The notes beneath the pieces are model-generated. The model saw only the letters and a list, made by a program, of their open reading frames with translations, was not told where the DNA came from and did no database searches. Both the position numbers and the translations under genes were made by a program. Positions 1 to 7,491 of a stretch of DNA of 8,060 nt are shown piece by piece. Origin of the DNA: Rhodoferax sp. (lineage in GTDB: Bacteria; Pseudomonadota; Gammaproteobacteria; Burkholderiales; Burkholderiaceae); contig JAIFMT010000187.1 in NCBI GenBank assembly GCA_020048295.1, forward strand, positions 1 through 8,060. Direction: 5' to 3'. Numbering within the stretch: position 1 is the first letter of the stretch; every line of letters begins with the position of its first letter.

Positions 1-1409
1 GCGTTGCGCTCGATACACGCTGCTACGGCGTCAGTCACTGGCTGGCGATCCTCCGGGTGAATCGCGTTGAGGAAATTCTCGTAGGACGTGGCCAACTCGC
101 CGACCTGATAGCCGAACAGCGGGGCGATGCGCTCGGACCAGAACAGGTCTCCGGTCTCGATAGTCCATTCCCAGGTACCGATGTTGGCAAATTCCTGGCC
201 GCGCCGCAGGCGCTCCTGGCCGATGCGCAAGGCCGCCTGAGTGGCTTTCAGGGCGGTGATGTCGGTGCGGATGGAAATATATTGGACCGGCGCGCCCCTG
301 CTGTCGAGGATGGGATAAATGGTCGCCTCAACCCAGTAAACTTCGCCATCTTTGCGCCGATTGCAGACTTCGCCCTGCCAGACGCGACCACTGACGATGG
401 TCTGCCATAAGTCGTTGTAAAACGCCGCGTCGTGCAACCCGGACTTGACCCTGCGATGGCTTTGCCCGAGCAGTTCCTGCCGCGTATAGCTGCTGATGGC
501 GCAAAACTTGTCATTGACATGAACGATGTTGCCCTTGGCGTCGGCGATGCTGACGATGGCATGTTCGTCGATGGCCTGGCGTAATTGTTCGAGCCGCAGG
601 CGGGCTTGGGCCTGCTGCCGCTGGCCGAGGGCTTCGGCCCGCAGTAAGGCGCGATAGCGCAGGGCATGGGATTCAACCGCAGACAGCAGCAATTCTGGGG
701 CTACCGGCTTGGTCAGGAAGTCCTCGGCCGCTGCCGCACGCGCCAGCAGTTTGTCCTGCATGCCTTGCATCTCGGTCAGGAAGATCACCGGCAGGCGCGC
801 GTAGGCTGGACATTGGCGCACAATCGTGACCAGTTCCGGGCCGCGACAGCCAGGCATTTCGATGTCGAGTACCAGCACATCCGGTTTGTGCTCGTCGAGC
901 GATTCGAGCACCAGCAAGGGGTCCTGGGTGGCCAGCACATGGATGCCGGCATGGCGCAGCACTTCGCTGTAATAGGACAGGCTGCTTTTGTCGTCATCGA
1001 GCAGGATGGCGCGGATCGGCGACCCGGCCAGGCGGTCGTGGAAGTCTTCCACCAGCCCGGCGAGCCGTTCGGGGTCGAGCGGCTTCTGGAAGAAATGTCG
1101 GACGCCGAGGCGCTGCCAAGTGACCTGGTCCTTGAAGCCTGCCGTTGGGTCGGTCAACGCAATCCAGCTGGCGGCCGAAGCCACTTTACGGGCCAGTTCG
1201 TCGCGCTGCGCGGCGGGCAGTGTATTGAGCCATTCCAGTTCGGTCAGCAGGATGTCATGGGCGTCGAGGTGGCCCGGCAACTGCTCGACGGTAGCGACGC
1301 GTAGCGGCGCCACGTTCAGGGCGGCCAGTCGCGGTGCGAGCGGGGGAAGGGCATCGGCAAACTGGCCGAGGGCAACGACGCGCAAGGCCTGGCTGGTGAT
1401 TTGTCTCAT
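1..1409 (-). CDS. Multi-domain response regulator / sensor protein (pseudo-REC, REC, PAS, PAS), 3' part outside the window
   Basis: The frame is open for 469 codons from an ATG at 1409 to the window edge, so the C-terminus is missing. Residues 1-125 have the size and rhythm of a receiver domain, but the acidic pocket and phospho-acceptor Asp are absent; only a late Lys-Pro (109-110) remains. Residues 132-250 form a canonical receiver with D138-D140, phospho-acceptor D182, T212 and K234. A short coiled coil (about 250-278) leads to a PAS domain (about 277-395), ending in the DIT motif common at PAS ends. A second PAS_3-like domain starts near 403 (GTWEW, LFGY, HPEDR). There is no signal peptide or membrane segment, so it is probably cytoplasmic. 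The ATG overlaps the stop of the upstream cyclase gene by 4 nt, with no clear Shine-Dalgarno sequence, which suggests translational coupling. The missing end could be a histidine kinase core or GGDEF/EAL; this cannot be decided here. Confidence 0.88.
   Translation of the reverse strand, partial: MRQITSQALRVVALGQFADALPPLAPRLAALNVAPLRVATVEQLPGHLDAHDILLTELEWLNTLPAAQRDELARKVASAASWIALTDPTAGFKDQVTWQRLGVRHFFQKPLDPERLAGLVEDFHDRLAGSPIRAILLDDDKSSLSYYSEVLRHAGIHVLATQDPLLVLESLDEHKPDVLVLDIEMPGCRGPELVTIVRQCPAYARLPVIFLTEMQGMQDKLLARAAAAEDFLTKPVAPELLLSAVESHALRYRALLRAEALGQRQQAQARLRLEQLRQAIDEHAIVSIADAKGNIVHVNDKFCAISSYTRQELLGQSHRRVKSGLHDAAFYNDLWQTIVSGRVWQGEVCNRRKDGEVYWVEATIYPILDSRGAPVQYISIRTDITALKATQAALRIGQERLRRGQEFANIGTWEWTIETGDLFWSERIAPLFGYQVGELATSYENFLNAIHPEDRQPVTDAVAACIERN
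1406..1409 (-). other. ATGA stop/start overlap coupling two receiver-domain genes
   Basis: The TGA of the cyclase gene (1406-1408) and the ATG of the downstream multi-domain gene (1407-1409) share bases. No good Shine-Dalgarno sequence lies just upstream of the ATG. This layout is typical of genes translated by re-initiation and made in fixed ratio, so the two proteins are probably co-expressed. Confidence 0.85.
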
Positions 1410-2653
1410 GGCTTGCTTTCTGCCAGCATGACCTGGCCTTTGCCCCGACGTTTGGCCACATACATGGCGTGGTCGGCGGCGGTGAGGATGTCAGTGGCGG
1501 TGTGACCGTGTTGCGGCAGCAGCGCGATGCCGATGCTGGCACCCATGTGGCTGGGGGTGCCGAGCAGGGTCATCGGTTGCGCGATGGCGGCCAGCAGGCG
1601 ATTGCCAATGGCGCGCGCAGCATCGGCACTGGCGATGTCATGGCAGATGGCGACAAATTCGTCGCCACCGAGCCGGGCGACAAAGTCTCCCTCCGCGAGA
1701 TCATGACGTAGGCGCTGCGCGGCGATTCTCAGGGCTTCGTCGCCGGCTTCGTGACCATGCGCGTCGTTGATCGGCTTGAAGCCGTCAAGGTCGAGGAACA
1801 GCACGGCGTGCATGCCATCGCCTGACTGGGCGCACAGCGCTTCGAGCCGGGCGTTGAACTGGGCACGGTTGGGCAGGCCGGTCAGGGCATCGTGGAGGGC
1901 GAGAAACTCGATGCGCTCGCGCGCGGCTTCCTCGGTGGAGATATCGCTGACCAGACCGATGAACACCCTGCTGGCGCCGCGCTGGATTTCTGTCACCGCC
2001 AGACGCATCGGGAAAATCTCGTCGTTCTTGCGCAGGCCACGCACCTTGCGCCCGATGCCGATGACGCGCGGCGAGCCTTCGCGCTGGTAGCGCGCCAGAT
2101 AGCCGTCGTGCTCGGCGGCATAAGGCGCGGGCATCAGCATGTTGACATTGCGCCCCATCACTTCCGTCACCGTGTAGCCGAAGATGCTTTCCGCCGCTCG
2201 GTTATAACTTTGGATGCGGCCCCGGTCGTCGATGGTCAGGATGCCCTCGTAGACGTTGTCGAGGATGCCGAACAGGCTGTCTTGCATCGTGGCGATGCGT
2301 TGCATCGACTGAATGCGGGCCTGCAGAACTTCAAAGACGATCGGTTTGATCAGATAGTCGTCTGCCCCCGCTTGCAGCCCGGCGACGACTTCGTCGCGCG
2401 CAGAAAGCGCGGTCATCAGGATAACGGGAATCCAGCGGGCACCGCCCAGGGCCTTGATGCTGCGCGTGGCATTGATGCCGTCCATGACCGGCATCACCAC
2501 GTCCATCAGCACCATATCGGGCGGGCTGGCAGCAAAGGCATTGACAGCGGCCAGTCCATCCATCACGTGGGTGACCTGATGCCCGGCTTGTTCCAGGAAG
2601 GCGATCACGGGAAGGGCGCTAGCTCTTGAATCTTCGACAAACAGGATGTGCAT
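1406..2653 (-). CDS. Response regulator REC-PAS-GGDEF, predicted diguanylate cyclase
   Basis: Predicted cytoplasmic enzyme making cyclic di-GMP from two GTP under phosphorylation control. Numbering is from the ATG at 2653 (415 aa). The receiver covers about 2-120, with E7/D8, phospho-acceptor D51, T81 and K103 all present. A PAS domain covers about 126-241 and ends in a DIS motif. The GGDEF domain covers about 248-415, with the signature RLGGDEF at 327-333 intact, so catalysis is expected. The position of the inhibitory I-site (RxxD, five residues before GGDEF) reads AEGD, so its Arg is lost and product feedback may be weak. A TTG at 2665 in the same frame would add four residues, but no ribosome binding site precedes it. 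The ATG has GGGA a few bases upstream and starts directly at the receiver beta-strand. It is the first gene of a minus-strand pair and overlaps the next by 4 nt. Confidence 0.93.
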   Translation of the reverse strand: MHILFVEDSRASALPVIAFLEQAGHQVTHVMDGLAAVNAFAASPPDMVLMDVVMPVMDGINATRSIKALGGARWIPVILMTALSARDEVVAGLQAGADDYLIKPIVFEVLQARIQSMQRIATMQDSLFGILDNVYEGILTIDDRGRIQSYNRAAESIFGYTVTEVMGRNVNMLMPAPYAAEHDGYLARYQREGSPRVIGIGRKVRGLRKNDEIFPMRLAVTEIQRGASRVFIGLVSDISTEEAARERIEFLALHDALTGLPNRAQFNARLEALCAQSGDGMHAVLFLDLDGFKPINDAHGHEAGDEALRIAAQRLRHDLAEGDFVARLGGDEFVAICHDIASADAARAIGNRLLAAIAQPMTLLGTPSHMGASIGIALLPQHGHTATDILTAADHAMYVAKRRGKGQVMLAESKP

Positions 2654-3163
2654 CGTATTTCCCAACAGGATGATCAGCGGAAATAGTCAATCAACTTGCA
2701 AGTGTTATTCGGTGACGCACATTGCCGCCCCACATACTGAACAGGAAGAATCGCGCACATCTTGAATATTCGGCTTTTTTTCAGAGAAGCGACTATAAAC
2801 GAATGATGAGTCAACAGTAATGCATGAAATCTACAGATTGCCTACGATAAACCCCTAGTCGACAGCGCGAAGCTGCCGTCCTGACAGCGCCGACTTTTCA
2901 GGCGAATGGCAAGCCGTGCCGCATGGCATACCTGCCGCTCAGCAGAATGATGTGTCGAATTGTGGGACTGCTTTCAAGGTGACATTCCTGCCCGAATCAG
3001 CCAGTCAGTCGAATGGTCGGAATGGCCGAGTTGCGGGACTTGGCCCAAAGGCAGATTTCAGAGTGCACCCGCCACCGGGTATGCCGATGTCAGCAGGCCG
3101 CAAGCAGCCTACTGGAGCCCGTCGAGTGAAAACGGGGCAAATTTTGGGCGGCTGACTTCAACA

Positions 3164-3226
3164 GACCCGAAGCCGACGTACATCCGGTCAGCATGAAGTC
3201 CACCGGACAGTGGAAAAGCTGCCTTT
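3164..3226 (+). repeat. Dispersed degenerate repeat, copy A
   Basis: This segment matches the reverse complement of 7912-7974. Without gaps, 38 of the first 50 positions agree, and a one-base gap extends the match to the shared stretch near the end. Both copies begin with GACCC(A/G)AAG and contain CGACGTACA and GCATGAA. Both are intergenic. A weaker relative begins at about 3053 (CCCAAAGGC). This looks like a diverged family of intergenic repeats; its function and mobility are unknown. Confidence 0.6.
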
Positions 3227-3592
3227 GTATTTATTCGAAAGCAGTCGCTCACCGTCAGCGCCAAAAGCCGGAAGCAGTCGTTTAATTGAAGATGTCAGTT
3301 TTCCTGGCCAATGGTCTCTTTGGCAGCAGCAGGAGTTGGGCGCTGCGCTCCATAGATTTAGTTCGGTTGCTCCCGTGAAGTCATTGGCACCAGTGCTCCA
3401 TATTGACTCTACTTGGCCAAGGGTATTCGGGAGCGGTCGTCGGATGGCGCTTGTTGATCTCCCCCTTTCACCATCCTTCTATCGATAAAGTCGACAGTTA
3501 CCGAAGATTTCAGCTTGACGGTCTTTCTGCAGACGTAATTCTGCTCATCTCGGGCCGCCGTTGGGTCAGTAGCCAAACTGAGCATTCACAGG

Positions 3593-3610
3593 CCAGGCTC
3601 GTGCGCCTGG
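3593..3610 (+). other. Short stem-loop upstream of the binding-protein operon
   Basis: CCAGGC and GCCTGG form a perfect 6-bp stem around a 6-nt loop (TCGTGC). A T run does not follow directly, so it is not a clear terminator. It ends 23 bp before the putative -35 box and could be an operator, an RNA structure or chance. Confidence 0.3.
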
Positions 3611-3632
3611 ACCGCTCTCAATCTATTTTGTT

Positions 3633-3662
3633 TTGCCACAACAAGACGCACTGTGTGACAAT
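3633..3662 (+). promoter_or_regulatory. Possible sigma70 promoter for the binding protein-kinase operon
   Basis: TTGCCA (3633-3638, five of six consensus bases) and GACAAT (3657-3662, four of six) are separated by 18 bp. Transcription would start near 3669, giving a leader of about 75 nt. The spacing is acceptable but the -10 box is weak. It was chosen because it is the best pair close to the gene. Confidence 0.3.
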
Positions 3663-3684
3663 TTGGCCCACTGCTTACATGAAT

Positions 3685-3724
3685 CCACGGCGCATCAGCC
3701 GCGGTTTTGTAGGCTGTTTTTTTT
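3685..3724 (+). terminator. Terminator-like or attenuator structure in the operon leader
   Basis: CCACGGC (3685-3691) pairs with GCCGCGG (3698-3704) around a 6-nt loop with one mismatch, and TTTT follows at once. A second possible stem, CAGCC (3696-3700) with GGCTG (3712-3716), runs directly into eight T residues (3717-3724). The two stems share bases, so they cannot form together. The T run ends only 21 bases before the ATG at 3746. The structure must therefore either end an upstream transcript, with the operon relying on read-through, or act as a conditional attenuator. Confidence 0.5.
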
Positions 3725-3732
3725 GATGGAAC

Positions 3733-3738
3733 AGGAAG
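3733..3738 (+). promoter_or_regulatory. Ribosome binding site of the substrate-binding protein gene
   Basis: AGGAAG lies 7 bases before the ATG at 3746 and supports that start. It falls 8 bases after the T8 run of the leader hairpin. Confidence 0.75.
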
Positions 3739-3745
3739 TCAAAAT

Positions 3746-4783
3746 ATGAAGACCGCTTCCAATGATCGAGATACCAGCGCGTTGAAAAGGCGCGCTGTGC
3801 TGTGGGCGCTGGCGGCACTGGCGGTTGGGGTCGTGGCTTTCCTGGCACTGCGGTCGCCGGTTGCCACGATGGGGCCCGTGAGTCAGGTGACGATTGCGGT
3901 GCCAACGCAGATCAGCAGCGCCTTGGTGCATGTGGCTTACGGCCAGGGCCACTTTAAGAAGGCTGGCGTGGATGTCATCAACCAACCATTTGAGTTGGGT
4001 AAAGATGCGCTGAAATCCTTGCTCAATGGCAAGGCAGACTTGGCTGTGGTGGCAGACACCCCGGTCATGTTCGCGCTGCTCGGCGGCGCTGACATTGCTA
4101 TGCTTGCCGGCATTTCGCAGGTGCGACGCGACTTGGCGGTCGTCGTCCAAAGCGACGTTGGCATCAAGCAAATTCAAGACCTGCGCGGTAAGTCAGTCGG
4201 CGTGACCATGGGCACCAACATGCCCTATTTTCTGGACGCCATGCTGCAGGCGCGTGGTGTGCCCAGTGACAAAGTGAATTTGACCGACCTGAGGACGGAC
4301 GAGCTGATCAGCGCCTTCAAGGCAGGTCAGATCGACGCAGCGGTGATGTTTCAACCTTTCCGCGCCAGGCTTGAAGCTGAAATGGGCGACCGCATCAAGG
4401 TGTTTCATGCGGAGGATGTGTATGCGGCTCGCTTTATGCTGGTGGGCAAGCCGTCTTACATCGATGGCCATCCACAGGAAGTCCGCCGGGTCTTGAACGC
4501 GTTGATTGCTGCCAACCAGGCCATTCTTGCCGATCCGGTCGAGGCGCGCCGCGCGATAGGGCGTGCGGTCAAGATTGACGATGCCACCATGGCGAAACTG
4601 TTTGAGCCTGAAGATTACGCCGTCTCGCTCGACCAGTCGATGCTGCTGGCGCTGGATGATCAAACGCGCTGGGCCATGCAAAAGGGGCTGGTGCCGTCTG
4701 GTGCCATGCCAAATTATCTGAATGCCATGAAGTACCAACCTCTCGAAGCTGTGTTGCCGACGGCTGTGACGGTCGTGCATTAA
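3746..4783 (+). CDS. NMT1/SsuA/TauA-type periplasmic substrate-binding protein, probably a sensor partner
   Basis: The product has 345 aa. The N-terminus is basic (KRR at 14-16) and is followed by a hydrophobic stretch at about 17-35, so the protein is exported. There is no lipobox Cys, so it is either cleaved (possibly near 40) or stays anchored by this helix. Residues 47-270 look like the two-lobe fold of the NMT1/SsuA/NrtA family: an early IAVPTQ strand, GHFKKAGVDV (68-77), NGKADLAVVADTP (94-106), LRGKSVGV (146-153), and the hinge-region AGQIDAAVMFQPF (193-205). Members bind small organic ions such as sulfonates, taurine, nitrate or pyrimidine precursors; the ligand here cannot be read from sequence. 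No permease or ATPase gene is nearby. The next gene, 9 nt downstream, is a membrane sensor kinase, so a role in signal detection seems more likely than uptake. A scavenged transporter component working with a distant ABC system is the alternative. Confidence 0.88.
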   Translation: MKTASNDRDTSALKRRAVLWALAALAVGVVAFLALRSPVATMGPVSQVTIAVPTQISSALVHVAYGQGHFKKAGVDVINQPFELGKDALKSLLNGKADLAVVADTPVMFALLGGADIAMLAGISQVRRDLAVVVQSDVGIKQIQDLRGKSVGVTMGTNMPYFLDAMLQARGVPSDKVNLTDLRTDELISAFKAGQIDAAVMFQPFRARLEAEMGDRIKVFHAEDVYAARFMLVGKPSYIDGHPQEVRRVLNALIAANQAILADPVEARRAIGRAVKIDDATMAKLFEPEDYAVSLDQSMLLALDDQTRWAMQKGLVPSGAMPNYLNAMKYQPLEAVLPTAVTVVH

Positions 4784-4787
4784 GGAG
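4782..4787 (+). promoter_or_regulatory. Ribosome binding site overlapping the upstream stop; supports a TTG start
   Basis: AAGGAG begins inside the TAA stop of the binding-protein gene and lies 5 bases before TTG at 4793. No ATG occurs in a better place: the reading frame from the TTG begins immediately with a basic residue and the first membrane helix. The arrangement ties translation of the kinase to that of the binding protein. Confidence 0.8.
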
Positions 4788-4792
4788 CTGTC

Positions 4793-7204
4793 TTGAAGAT
4801 ACGCTCGCAAATCAACGGCTTGCTTGTGTTGGCAGCCGTCATTATTTCAGTGGCCGTTGTCATGACGGTGATGTCGGTGCGTGATGTGGCGCAGACAACG
4901 AGTGACATCACTGCCGCGCAGGATTTGATTGAAAGCGCCTCGCAGTTGCGTCAGGTAGCGGTGGAAACCGCCCTGTTTCATGAGGTGCGCAGCCAGGACC
5001 AATGGCAGCGCAAGATCGCCAGTGTCACCCGTGAGATTGACCGCATGCGCATCACGACGCCCCGTGAAAAGGCAAATCTGGAGAGCATTCGCAAGAAGAT
5101 CCAATTGATGCAGATCATCTATCCGCGACTCACCCGTGGGCTGGGTGCGACCACCAACGCCACCACCTCCCGCTCAGAGCTTGAGGTGGCTATGGAGTCG
5201 CGCGCCGTTGCATCGCTGCTGGTGGTGACCCAGGAGGTCATCGACATCGGGCATGAACTGATTCGTGGCAACCAGGAGCAAGCGAAGTCGGCCTTTTGGA
5301 GCCTGCAAGTGGTGATTGGGCTGGTCATTCTGGCGATGGGAACACTCATTGGCTTTGTCTGGCTTCTTGTCAGCCGACGCATCCTGCGACCTTTGCGCAT
5401 TTTTGAACAAGGCACCAAGCAATTGGCGGCGGGCAACTACACGCACCGTCTGAAGCTGACGCGGCACGATGAAATCGGTGACCTGGCGCTTTCGTTCGAC
5501 GCCATGGTCGTGCGTGTCGAGATAGCCGCGCTGGACCTGGAAAAGCACCGCGACAGCCTCGCGGACGTGGTGCATGCCAGAACCAATGAACTGTTGAAAG
5601 CAAAGGATGTCGCAGAAACGCTCTCCGAGTACGCCCGCAGCCTGATTGAAGCCAGTCTGGACCCCTTGGTGACCATCAGCGCACAAGGCAAGATCACCGA
5701 TGTGAACGACGCCTCCGTGCAGGCCACGGGTGTGCCGCGTGACCAGCTGATCGGCACCGATTTTTCAAATTATTTCACCGAGCCTGACCAGGCGCGCATC
5801 GGTTACCAGAAGGTCTTTTCCGTGGGTTTGGTGCGTGATTACCCGCTCGCCATCCGCCACACGACGGGGCGGATCATGGACGTGCTTTACAACGCGGCCG
5901 TTTACAGGGACGTCAAGGGCAATGTCCTCGGCGTGTTCGCCGCAGCGCGCGACATCACCGAGCGCAAATTCATGGATCAGGCGTTGCTGGAGAAAAATGT
6001 GGAGTTGGAGCGCGCCAAGGCCGTGGCGGAAAAAGCGAACCTTGGCAAGTCAGAATTTCTGTCGAGCATGAGCCATGAATTGCGCACACCGCTCAATGCC
6101 ATCCTCGGTTTTGCCCAGCTGATGGAATCCGACTCGCCAGAGCCGACGCCAAAGCAAAAACGCAGCCTGGTCCAGATTCTCAACGCGGGGTGGTACCTGC
6201 TGGAGCTGATCAACGAAATCCTCGACCTGGCGCAGATCGAATCGGGCAAGATCACGCTGTCGCTGGAGCCGGTCTCGCTGGTAGAGGTCATGAACGAATG
6301 CCGCGCCATGGTCGAGCCGCAGGTCAGCCAGCGTGCGATCGACCTGATGTTTTTACCACTTGAATCAGACCATTTTGTCGAGGTCGATCGAACCCGGATG
6401 AAGCAGGTGCTGATCAACCTGCTGTCCAACGCCATCAAATACAACAACCCTGGCGGCACGGTCACTTTGGCGTGCACCCTGATGACCCAGGATTCGATTC
6501 GCATCAGCATCCAGGACACCGGCGTGGGGCTGACACAAGATCAGCTGGCGCAACTGTTTCAGCCATTTAACCGTCTCGGCAAGGAATTCGGCCCTGAGGA
6601 AGGTACCGGCATCGGCTTGGTCGTGACCAAGCGGCTGGTCGAACTGATGGGTGGCACCATCGGTGTGGATAGCACCGTCGGGGAGGGGACTGTGTTCTGG
6701 ATCGATTTAAGGTTGGCGACGGCACCACCGTTGGCCTCTCAATATGTGGCGCAGACGACGCTGGCGCAACCGCAGGTGTTGGATGGCACAACGCTGCGAA
6801 CCCTGCTGTATGTGGAAGACAACCCGGCCAACCTGGTATTGATTGAGGAACTGGTGGCCCGCCGCTCTGACCTGCGGATGTTGAGCGCGGCGGATGGCCA
6901 TCTAGGGATCGAATTTGCGCGCGCCCATCAACCAGATGTGATTTTGATGGACATCAACCTGCCCGGCCTCAGCGGGATCGAAGCCATGAAAATATTGCGC
7001 TCTGACCCCTTGACGGCACACATTCCCATCATCGCTCTCAGCGCCAACGCGCTGCCCAGCGACATCGCAAATGGCCTTGCGGCTGGTTTCCTCAGCTATC
7101 TGACCAAGCCCATCAAACTCGCCGAGTTCGTGGACACTTTGGATTTAGCACTGAAATCTTCGGCAATGGGCTTGAACACCGCCGCAGTGGGGAAATCGAT
7201 ATGA
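4793..7204 (+). CDS. Membrane hybrid histidine kinase (4-helix sensor, HAMP, PAS, HisKA, HATPase, REC)
   Basis: The product has 803 aa and starts at TTG. The first membrane helix is about 8-27. The periplasmic segment is about 29-170 and mostly helical, consistent with a four-helix-bundle sensor. The second helix is about 172-194. HAMP follows (195-248), then a coiled coil (to about 275) and a PAS domain (279-392, ending ARDITE). The HisKA box is SMSHELRTPLN with phospho-acceptor H428. The ATPase has an N-box with N542 and N546, DTGVG at 575-579, the F-box region FQPFNR at 589-594 and GTGIGL at 604-609. The C-terminal receiver has E675/D676, phospho-acceptor D720, S750 and K772. All catalytic residues are present. 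There is no HPt domain and no regulator gene follows, so phosphate must pass to an HPt protein or regulator elsewhere. It is co-transcribed with the upstream binding protein, which probably provides ligand input across the membrane. Confidence 0.95.
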   Translation: MKIRSQINGLLVLAAVIISVAVVMTVMSVRDVAQTTSDITAAQDLIESASQLRQVAVETALFHEVRSQDQWQRKIASVTREIDRMRITTPREKANLESIRKKIQLMQIIYPRLTRGLGATTNATTSRSELEVAMESRAVASLLVVTQEVIDIGHELIRGNQEQAKSAFWSLQVVIGLVILAMGTLIGFVWLLVSRRILRPLRIFEQGTKQLAAGNYTHRLKLTRHDEIGDLALSFDAMVVRVEIAALDLEKHRDSLADVVHARTNELLKAKDVAETLSEYARSLIEASLDPLVTISAQGKITDVNDASVQATGVPRDQLIGTDFSNYFTEPDQARIGYQKVFSVGLVRDYPLAIRHTTGRIMDVLYNAAVYRDVKGNVLGVFAAARDITERKFMDQALLEKNVELERAKAVAEKANLGKSEFLSSMSHELRTPLNAILGFAQLMESDSPEPTPKQKRSLVQILNAGWYLLELINEILDLAQIESGKITLSLEPVSLVEVMNECRAMVEPQVSQRAIDLMFLPLESDHFVEVDRTRMKQVLINLLSNAIKYNNPGGTVTLACTLMTQDSIRISIQDTGVGLTQDQLAQLFQPFNRLGKEFGPEEGTGIGLVVTKRLVELMGGTIGVDSTVGEGTVFWIDLRLATAPPLASQYVAQTTLAQPQVLDGTTLRTLLYVEDNPANLVLIEELVARRSDLRMLSAADGHLGIEFARAHQPDVILMDINLPGLSGIEAMKILRSDPLTAHIPIIALSANALPSDIANGLAAGFLSYLTKPIKLAEFVDTLDLALKSSAMGLNTAAVGKSI

Positions 7205-7424
7205 GGGATGGTGAAGCACGATGTTGGCAGACTGTTTTCACCAAGTTTCCCCGCACTCCTGTAAATCTAAATATATCAACAGGCGTGCTCACACGGTCTT
7301 GCTCACGCCGTAACGACTGTTCCTGAGTTTCGGGTATCGAAAAATGACAAAACTGGACCAGCGCCGGCAATGACCGCTCTGGAGAAGTCGATAAAAATTC
7401 ATGACTCATCTCGAACGCCGGCTC

Positions 7425-7457
7425 GCGCTGCCTATGCACAGTTTGAAACTATGCACA
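7425..7457 (+). repeat. Left 33-bp inverted repeat arm
   Basis: Exact reverse complement of 7758-7790. It contains CTATGCACA at 7432-7440 and again at 7449-7457, and the palindrome AGTTTGAAACT at 7440-7450. Confidence 0.95.
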
Positions 7458-7491
7458 GCTGGTAGACTGGTCGGAGTCGATTCACCAGCTG
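7456..7491 (+). repeat. 8-bp stem inverted repeat just inside the left arm
   Basis: CAGCTGGT (7456-7463) and ACCAGCTG (7484-7491) are perfect complements around a 20-nt loop. The left half overlaps the inner end of the left arm by two bases. It could fold in single-stranded DNA or RNA. Confidence 0.45.

Larger units (their letters stand above)
2654..3745. other. Divergent intergenic region without a convincing gene
   Basis: About 1.1 kb lies between the two divergent operons. Several short open frames cross it (for example 2916-3155, 2960-3196 and 3210-3488, plus strand). Their products look compositionally random, have no ribosome binding sites and show no known motif, so I do not call genes. 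About 2870-3290 resembles degenerate dispersed repeat DNA. One segment recurs inverted at the right end of the window. The last 150 bases carry the control elements of the binding-protein operon. I could not identify a convincing promoter for the minus-strand operon. A TTGACT on the minus strand near 2809 has a TATAGT only 11 bp away, which is too close. Confidence 0.7.

Noticed and set aside
666..1304. 212-codon plus-strand open frame
   Set aside because: It lies entirely antisense to the well-supported receiver/PAS gene. Its product lacks domain signatures, as expected for a shadow frame in G+C-rich coding DNA.
1892..2629. 245-codon plus-strand open frame
   Set aside because: It is antisense to the REC-PAS-GGDEF gene, is His- and Asp-rich as is typical of complement frames, and has no ribosome binding site.
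3385..3399. Sigma54-like TTGGCAC
   Set aside because: At the required 10-base spacing after GG the sequence is CC rather than GC, so the -12 element is missing.
3210..3488. 92-codon open frame in the divergent intergenic region
   Set aside because: It begins inside the dispersed repeat, has no Shine-Dalgarno sequence, and its product shows no recognisable motif.
7282..7309. Terminator for the kinase operon
   Set aside because: The 6-bp stem has a 16-nt loop and no following T run.
7425..7457. CRISPR-like repeat (GTTTGAAAC)
   Set aside because: There are only two arms, in opposite orientation and 300 bp apart; there is no regular array of repeats and spacers.
7432..7457. DnaA boxes or an origin, from CTATGCACA
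   Set aside because: The central bases differ from TTATCCACA, there is no AT-rich unwinding region, and no replication gene is nearby.
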